Shown here: positions 41,529 through 45,029 of the stretch, in pieces
Position numbering within the stretch: position 1 is the stretch's first letter
How the letters are laid out: each line of letters begins with the position of its first letter
From: a virus
DNA: 45,029 nt
Virus record (IMG/VR): IMGVR_UViG_3300023106_000015
Location: 1-45,029 of that record
Direction: 5' to 3' (one strand)
Notes under the pieces: generated by a model
What the model was told of the DNA's origin: nothing
What the model saw: the letters and a program-made list of their open reading frames with translations, nothing else
Database searches by the model: none
Made by a program: the position numbers and the translations under genes

Positions 41529-41936
41529 CTATTTACTAGAAGAGATTAATGAGTTCTGATACTCTTGTTCTTGTGATTCTGTCATAAGATCATTAGTCCA
41601 CATATATGCTTGAGCTGATTTAATTTGTTCTAAGTTACATGCACTTGGGTCATGAATATATCTTAAATAGTCTGCATACTGTTTCTTATCTCTGGATAAT
41701 GTTTCACTGTTTAGCCTAGCATCTATATCTTCATCCATACCCATAGCTTCAGATAGTCCTATCTTAGGAATTAGGCGATATGATGGAGAAATAGATCCAT
41801 TTTGGATTTTATATTCAAACGGTGCTAGGATAGATATGCATAGAAGTGATTCAGATGAGAGATCTTTTTTGCATAGAGAGATTAGATGAGATATTTGAGA
41901 TGCAGTTAAGACTGGTCGATATTTCTCTTTACTCAT
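41529..41936 (-). CDS. Hypothetical early protein
   Basis: The ATG at 41936 follows GGGAGAAAAGAA and overlaps the previous stop; the product is 135 residues. It starts KYRPVLTASQISHLISLCKK, then SSESLLCISILAPFEYKIQN, like an uncharacterised phage family with a conserved RPVLT/ASQI helix, and ends acidic. It ends just before the promoter at 41525. Function unknown. Confidence 0.65.
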   Translation of the reverse strand: MSKEKYRPVLTASQISHLISLCKKDLSSESLLCISILAPFEYKIQNGSISPSYRLIPKIGLSEAMGMDEDIDARLNSETLSRDKKQYADYLRYIHDPSACNLEQIKSAQAYMWTNDLMTESQEQEYQNSLISSSK

Positions 41937-42229
41937 TTCTTTTCTCCCATACTTGCAATGTGCCAATCAGATTTATTAAGAATCATATCTTTTTCATCAT
42001 CTGAGAGAATTAGACTAGACGCGAATAGATTAGATGCAGAACCTTTTGTCTCCAATCTAGAGATTCTATCTGCATACATCTTAGCTTGATTTTCTAAATG
42101 CATAGCTTCTAGCTTATGACTCTCAGCGAGAGTTAGGCATTTTAGACGATTTAATTTAGCTTCTGATAGTTGAGTCTGGACTAGCTTCTCAGGTGTGAGA
42201 GTAAAGAGATTACAGAGTTTTGTAAACAT
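41933..42229 (-). CDS. Hypothetical coiled-coil protein
   Basis: The ATG at 42229 follows CGGAGAAATC and comes one base after the previous stop. The 98-residue product begins MFTKLCNLFTLTPEKLVQTQ and continues as one long heptad helix (LSEAKLNRLKCLTLAESHKL...MYADRISRLE). Short phage proteins of this form are common and uncharacterised. It ends in GEKK, encoded by the next ribosome site. Confidence 0.65.
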   Translation of the reverse strand: MFTKLCNLFTLTPEKLVQTQLSEAKLNRLKCLTLAESHKLEAMHLENQAKMYADRISRLETKGSASNLFASSLILSDDEKDMILNKSDWHIASMGEKK

Positions 42230-42230
42230 A

Positions 42231-42434
42231 TTAGATTTCTCCGTGAATTGCGGCCATGATAAGAACAAAATAGATCTGAGATTCTAGATCTAGCATAGAT
42301 GGAGATTGGTCTAGATTCATATATTCATCTAGCATAATGCTGAATATATGCTGTGAACAGAAATGGATCGTATTAGTTTTAGCATCTAATATCTCTGCTA
42401 GTGCTAGGAATGTTTGTGGTACTTGAGAATACAT
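42231..42434 (-). CDS. Hypothetical small protein, first gene after promoter
   Basis: I start this 67-residue protein at 42434, behind GGAAAATTC; the longer frame to 42530 would cross the promoter. It is helical and acidic (QTFLALAEILDAKTNTIHFC, LDEYMNLDQSPSMLDLE). Function unknown. It leads the transcript from the 42502-42530 promoter. Confidence 0.6.
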   Translation of the reverse strand: MYSQVPQTFLALAEILDAKTNTIHFCSQHIFSIMLDEYMNLDQSPSMLDLESQIYFVLIMAAIHGEI

Positions 42435-42461
42435 TTTTAAGAATTTTCCATTTGTGTTAGG

Positions 42462-42814
42462 AATTTGGCACGATATGACACAGTGCCAAGATGCCAGAGG
42501 CAGGGTACCTCCTTGTCTCCTGCGTGTCAAGCCCGGAGGTGATAAGAGTATTGTGAGGTATTGAGAGGATAGATAGTGCTATTTGATATCGTATTGCATA
42601 GTATATTAGGGGGTTCAAAAAATGGAATTTAATATTTAAATACCCCTCCTATATTAGCTTATATCTATATCTATACCCCATATAATATACATGTGTGCGA
42701 GAGAGATAGGAATATAGATATAGGTGCGAGAATGAGGGGCGAGAGAGACATGTACACCCCCCATCTGGCATTCTGGCATTCTGGTTGTTTTTGCCATATC
42801 GTGCCAAATTGCCA
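42462..42814. promoter_or_regulatory. Paired operator-like clusters
   Basis: AATTTGGCACGATATG (42462-42477) has its exact reverse complement at 42795-42810. Around each copy are TGGCA/TGCCA pentamers: 42466, 42484 and 42492 in one cluster; 42766, 42774, 42792, 42802 and 42810 in the other. TCTGGCAT is repeated in tandem at 42765-42780. The clusters face each other across about 300 bases, an arrangement suited to DNA looping by one regulator. Confidence 0.7.
42502..42530 (-). promoter_or_regulatory. Sigma70-like early promoter
   Basis: TTGACA (42525-42530 on the minus strand) and TACCCT (42502-42507) with a 17-base spacer match the 41497-41525 promoter box for box. The TGCCA elements at 42484-42496 and the 16-base element at 42462-42477 lie just downstream, where a bound protein could block transcription. 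It drives the genes from 42434 downward. Confidence 0.75.
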
Positions 42815-42828
42815 GAATGAATGGAATA
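42531..42828. other. Structured noncoding region, possible replication origin
   Basis: No supportable gene lies here. It contains an AT-rich core (42616-42641) between GGGGT (42610-42614) and ACCCC (42642-42646). An 11-bp inverted repeat TATATCTATAT/ATATAGATATA lies at 42660-42670 and 42712-42722, and GAGAGAGA tracts sit near 42700 and 42741. A 105-residue frame through part of it has no ribosome site. Such structure is compatible with an origin or complex promoter region. Confidence 0.5.
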
Positions 42829-43074
42829 TTAAGAACAATTAAAACAAATGCGATTCTTAATAAGCCATTGGATTTTATCCATAGCAGAATCAGACCTAGA
42901 ACCAATATCAAACCATGCAGATTCATGTTCAGAATCTGTAGAGAAATGATAGAGCTTATGATTATGCACAATGATGTAATAGTCTAAACCATCATCATCG
43001 ATACATTCAAAGTCTTTAGTAACTGCCACATCAGATGGAATATCTGATACATTGAAATGACATTGCATACCCAT
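42829..43074 (-). CDS. Hypothetical acidic protein
   Basis: This 81-residue protein starts behind TAGGAGAAAC. It is acidic with many Asp, His and Tyr residues (DFECIDDDGLDYYIIVHNHK, YHFSTDSEHESAWFDIG) and ends CFNCS. Small acidic early proteins often bind host enzymes or mimic DNA, but I have no specific evidence. It borders the structured noncoding region. Confidence 0.6.
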   Translation of the reverse strand: MGMQCHFNVSDIPSDVAVTKDFECIDDDGLDYYIIVHNHKLYHFSTDSEHESAWFDIGSRSDSAMDKIQWLIKNRICFNCS

Positions 43075-43102
43075 AGGTTTCTCCTAGTATCTAGACCCTA
43101 AT

Positions 43103-43157
43103 TAGAATCTATTCCATATCCCACAATATTACATATGGGATACAGAATAAGATTCTA
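43103..43157. repeat. Long imperfect inverted repeat between early genes
   Basis: The arms 43103-43123 and 43136-43157 pair through TATCCCA/TGGGATA, a two-base mismatch, five pairs, one bulge and seven more pairs (TAGAATC/GATTCTA), with a 12-base loop. The outer edge touches the stop of the 54-residue gene. No T run follows on the minus strand, so this looks like a processing or stability hairpin. Confidence 0.65.
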
Positions 43158-43319
43158 TTTAGACTTAGGTTCGTCCTCTACGTACATTTTACGTGCGATA
43201 CGAATGATTTCATGCATATCGTCAGCATCTATATTATTATCTTCAGCAAACCTTTCTACTGTCAGATAATCATTTAGATATGTGAGATACATTGTTTTAA
43301 GTGTTTCACGCATATTCAT
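43155..43319 (-). CDS. Hypothetical 54-residue protein
   Basis: A short frame with an excellent AGGAG ribosome site six bases before the ATG fills the gap between two early genes. The product is helical (MRETLKTMYLTYLNDYLTVE, FAEDNNIDADDMHEIIRIAR) and resembles small uncharacterised phage proteins with a YLTVxxFAEDN motif, possibly a degenerate helix-turn-helix. Function unknown. Confidence 0.7.
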   Translation of the reverse strand: MNMRETLKTMYLTYLNDYLTVERFAEDNNIDADDMHEIIRIARKMYVEDEPKSK

Positions 43320-43333
43320 GTTAATCTCCTAGC

Positions 43334-44017
43334 CTAGAATCCAAGTGCATCAGAAGAGAGTTCCAATTCTTTAGCTTCTAGAATCTTTTTAGCTTTTCCG
43401 AGATAAATACTCATCCTGGAATCAATTGCATCCTCTGGCAAGAATTCACCAAATTTAAGCATAGCTTTACACTTAGGAATCTCAGGAGAATATTTACCCG
43501 ATGCGAAACCAGAGAACATCCCAGACAATACATTGATTTTATTCTCTACAACTTGTAGCTGTTCAGGAGACAAATCCTCCAATTCTACGCCCCACTTACA
43601 TGCGACAATAATGAATTCTGCAGCTTGAACAGAATATGTCTCTTTAAACCACTCACTCAAATACTCAGATGTGACACGCGATCCTTTTGCAGATGATTCT
43701 AGAAATGCAATGCAAGATGCGATAGAAATATCATCATCAGAAATCTCAGTACATCCGGATTCTTTTCTCTTCTCTGAGATAATTGCATCCCGTGTATCTT
43801 CAATCATTGCGAGGATATGTGGCGTAAGCTGGACGATATTCTCAGAGATAACAGATGATTCTAAGAATGGAATAGATACGCAAAGAGATTCAGGCAAATT
43901 AGGGCTATATCCGCCATCCTTAGAAGCTTTTGCAATGACACGAGACAAGCGTTGTCCAGAGAGAGGTTTAGACGATTTTGTGAGTGGTGCGAATTGGTGA
44001 CGATTAGAGTGAGACAT
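43334..44017 (-). CDS. Hypothetical early protein
   Basis: This 227-residue protein starts behind TAGGAATATATTATC. It has a basic, serine-rich N-terminus (residues 1-40), then helices, with IASCIAFLESSAKGSRVTSE, FIIVACKWGVELEDLSPEQL and VLSGMFSGFASG as distinctive segments, ending in LGF. I recognise no fold or active site. It is one of the largest genes near the start of the early region and may act on the host. Confidence 0.6.
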   Translation of the reverse strand: MSHSNRHQFAPLTKSSKPLSGQRLSRVIAKASKDGGYSPNLPESLCVSIPFLESSVISENIVQLTPHILAMIEDTRDAIISEKRKESGCTEISDDDISIASCIAFLESSAKGSRVTSEYLSEWFKETYSVQAAEFIIVACKWGVELEDLSPEQLQVVENKINVLSGMFSGFASGKYSPEIPKCKAMLKFGEFLPEDAIDSRMSIYLGKAKKILEAKELELSSDALGF

Positions 44018-44095
44018 GATAATATATTCCTAGTATCTGATGCGATATTGCATCCATTAGCTCACTAGATAACTAATAAGCTAATAGCAGAAATA
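44018..44095. other. Intergenic hairpins
   Basis: This short gap holds GATGC-GATATT-GCATC and ATTAGCT/AGCTAAT pairs that can form two small hairpins on the early transcript. There is no T run. They repeat the pattern of structured intercistronic gaps seen elsewhere on this strand. Confidence 0.4.
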
Positions 44096-44383
44096 TCATC
44101 TAATGGTATCAAACACTGAACTATCCCATGCATATGAGCCAATCTCAGATACAGAATCCAATTGTGCCATATCTGCACCACTCATAACAATCCTCTCTCT
44201 CACAATCTTACCCCAAAATCTATCTACGACAATCATCCTCTCAGAGCAATATGGAATCCAAGAATCAGCCTCTGCGAGAGACCAGCAAAAGATTCGAGTC
44301 TTATATGTATCACATACTTCATAAGGCGCAATTGCTCTCTTAACACCAATGGCAATAGAATCAATAATCTTACGCATTTTCAT
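44096..44383 (-). CDS. Hypothetical early protein
   Basis: I use the ATG at 44383, behind AGGAGATTC, giving 95 residues. It has a basic N-terminus (MKMRKIIDSIAIGVKRAIAP) and a mixed core (RIFCWSLAEADSWIPYCSER, MIVVDRFWGKIVRERIVMSG). No family recognised. It is second in the early transcript. Confidence 0.6.
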   Translation of the reverse strand: MKMRKIIDSIAIGVKRAIAPYEVCDTYKTRIFCWSLAEADSWIPYCSERMIVVDRFWGKIVRERIVMSGADMAQLDSVSEIGSYAWDSSVFDTIR

Positions 44384-44433
44384 TTTAGAATCTCCTGTTG
44401 ATGGAATATAGGATGATGACACATATTTTAGAA

Positions 44434-44470
44434 TGTATCCAATAGCTTGTAATGCAGGCTATTGGATACA
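44434..44470. repeat. 13-bp perfect inverted repeat
   Basis: TGTATCCAATAGC (44434-44446) is exactly complementary to GCTATTGGATACA (44458-44470) across an 11-base loop. It lies right behind the stop of the first early gene, with no T run on the minus strand. It could be a processing or stabilising hairpin. Confidence 0.75.
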
Positions 44471-44472
44471 AT

Positions 44473-44661
44473 CTATGCGAATAATTGATTAAGCATAACT
44501 AATGCAGTCCTAAACGCATCGGCTTTGTCATCAGTGTAATACTCAGCGATACAGAGTTTGCTTTGTGTACCATACAGATAGAGAACATATTCTTTATATT
44601 CTGTATTCCAGTACACATTAACAATTGCACCTTCTAGTGTGTATACCGCTACATTACGCAT
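44473..44661 (-). CDS. Hypothetical protein, first early gene
   Basis: The likely start is the second of two tandem ATGs (44661), seven bases after GGAG; 44664 and 44691 are alternatives. The 62-residue product is beta-rich and aromatic (VAVYTLEGAIVNVYWNTEYK, EYVLYLYGTQSKLCIAEYYT) with a C-terminal helix. Being nearest the divergent control region, it is probably among the first proteins made. Function unknown. Confidence 0.6.
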   Translation of the reverse strand: MRNVAVYTLEGAIVNVYWNTEYKEYVLYLYGTQSKLCIAEYYTDDKADAFRTALVMLNQLFA

Positions 44662-44855
44662 CATCAATCTCCAATCTATGTGACCTAACAAATCAACCGG
44701 ACCGATAATCTATAAGCAATTCATGTGCCAACCTTAAAAACAGACCTATGTGGCGTTATTTGTCTTAGATATCCAATCTCAGCCCCATATTCTGACATTA
44801 TTGTCACATCATACCTAACAAAATTGTCATACAGGGTGACATATATGTCATATCA
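44662..44855. promoter_or_regulatory. Divergent control region with TGACA-N4-TGTCA dyads
   Basis: Between the first early gene and the right terminal repeat are two dyads of the same form: TGACATTATTGTCA (44793-44806) and the perfect palindrome TGACATATATGTCA (44837-44850). A single TGTCA lies at 44825-44829 and another in the repeat at 44866-44870. No consensus promoter is clear in either direction. A dimeric regulator of early/late switching is a reasonable guess. Confidence 0.65.
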
Positions 44856-45029
44856 TCATATGGATTGTCATATCATAATGTGATATATGTCCATAACCTA
44901 TATGCATACACAGTATCTATAGCCTATATGCAGTATGCATGTATACAATATATCCTATGCTATATACAATCTACCAATATATAGGAGGGTATAGGGGCCT
45001 TTTTATGATCTTATCCTGGCTCTATCCTA
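44856..45029. repeat. Terminal direct repeat, right copy
   Basis: This is the second copy of the first 174 bases of the window, with A at 44983 in place of G at 128. It continues the noncoding region between divergent early and late genes, so joining the ends gives one intergenic region of about 500 bases. Confidence 0.9.

Noticed and set aside
42654-42971. 105-residue minus-strand frame with hydrophobic N-terminus across the noncoding region
   Set aside because: It has no ribosome site, overlaps a better-supported gene (42829-43074) in another frame and runs through the repeat clusters.
1-45029. CRISPR array, tRNA genes, integrase or attachment site
   Set aside because: I saw no regularly spaced direct repeats, no cloverleaf with CCA-end pattern and no recombinase motifs; the only long repeat is the terminal one. 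A tRNAscan run would be a better test.

Overview
The window is essentially a complete genome of a lytic, tailed, podovirus-like bacteriophage (Caudoviricetes), AT-leaning in composition. Its last 174 bases repeat its first 174 with one mismatch, so the unique length is 44,855 bp, either circularly assembled or terminally redundant. I recognise no integrase, repressor, ribosomal or host metabolic gene. A C-terminal tail in one early protein copies the bacterial SSB tip (DDDIPF), and the lysis genes are of types common in phages of Gram-negative bacteria. A proteobacterial host is therefore plausible, but species and genus cannot be read from the sequence.

The plus-strand half (315-25121) is the late module: small and large terminase, portal, scaffold candidate, SU10-type major capsid protein with a possible decoration protein in front, head-tail adaptor, a tail fibre, a tail nozzle-like protein, muramidase and two membrane proteins for lysis, three large internal virion (ejection) proteins ending in a 1634-residue one, then an SGNH-hydrolase tail protein, two small tail proteins and a 24-residue membrane peptide. 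Genes are closely packed, many start codons overlap the preceding stop, and a hairpin follows the major capsid gene. A bidirectional terminator at 25134-25167 separates this half from the next.

The minus-strand half (44661 down to 25170) is the early/replication module. From its promoter-proximal end it has small unknown proteins, a structured noncoding control region (42435-42828), a run of unknown early proteins, a RecD/Dda-like SF1 helicase, and a group of small proteins. It continues with a PD-(D/E)XK nuclease with iron-sulfur cysteines, a Sak4/RecA-core-like ATPase, a protein with an SSB-like tail, a family A DNA polymerase with proofreading domain, a zinc ribbon, a DUF3987-like helicase ATPase, a MazG-like pyrophosphohydrolase and a DEDDh exonuclease. 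Three good sigma70-like minus-strand promoters (all TTGACA with 17-base spacers) and several long perfect inverted repeats punctuate this half. No phage RNA polymerase, DNA ligase or separate primase is recognisable.

The two halves diverge from the noncoding region spanning 44662-44855 and 1-314, which carries TGACA-N4-TGTCA dyads and, with the terminal repeat, is the likely early/late control and genome-end region. The most interesting features are the twin operator clusters at 42462-42814, the unusual active-site residues of the DNA polymerase, the SSB-tailed DUF3820-like protein beside the Sak4 ATPase and Fe-S nuclease, and the recurring palindromes lying in or next to early promoters.
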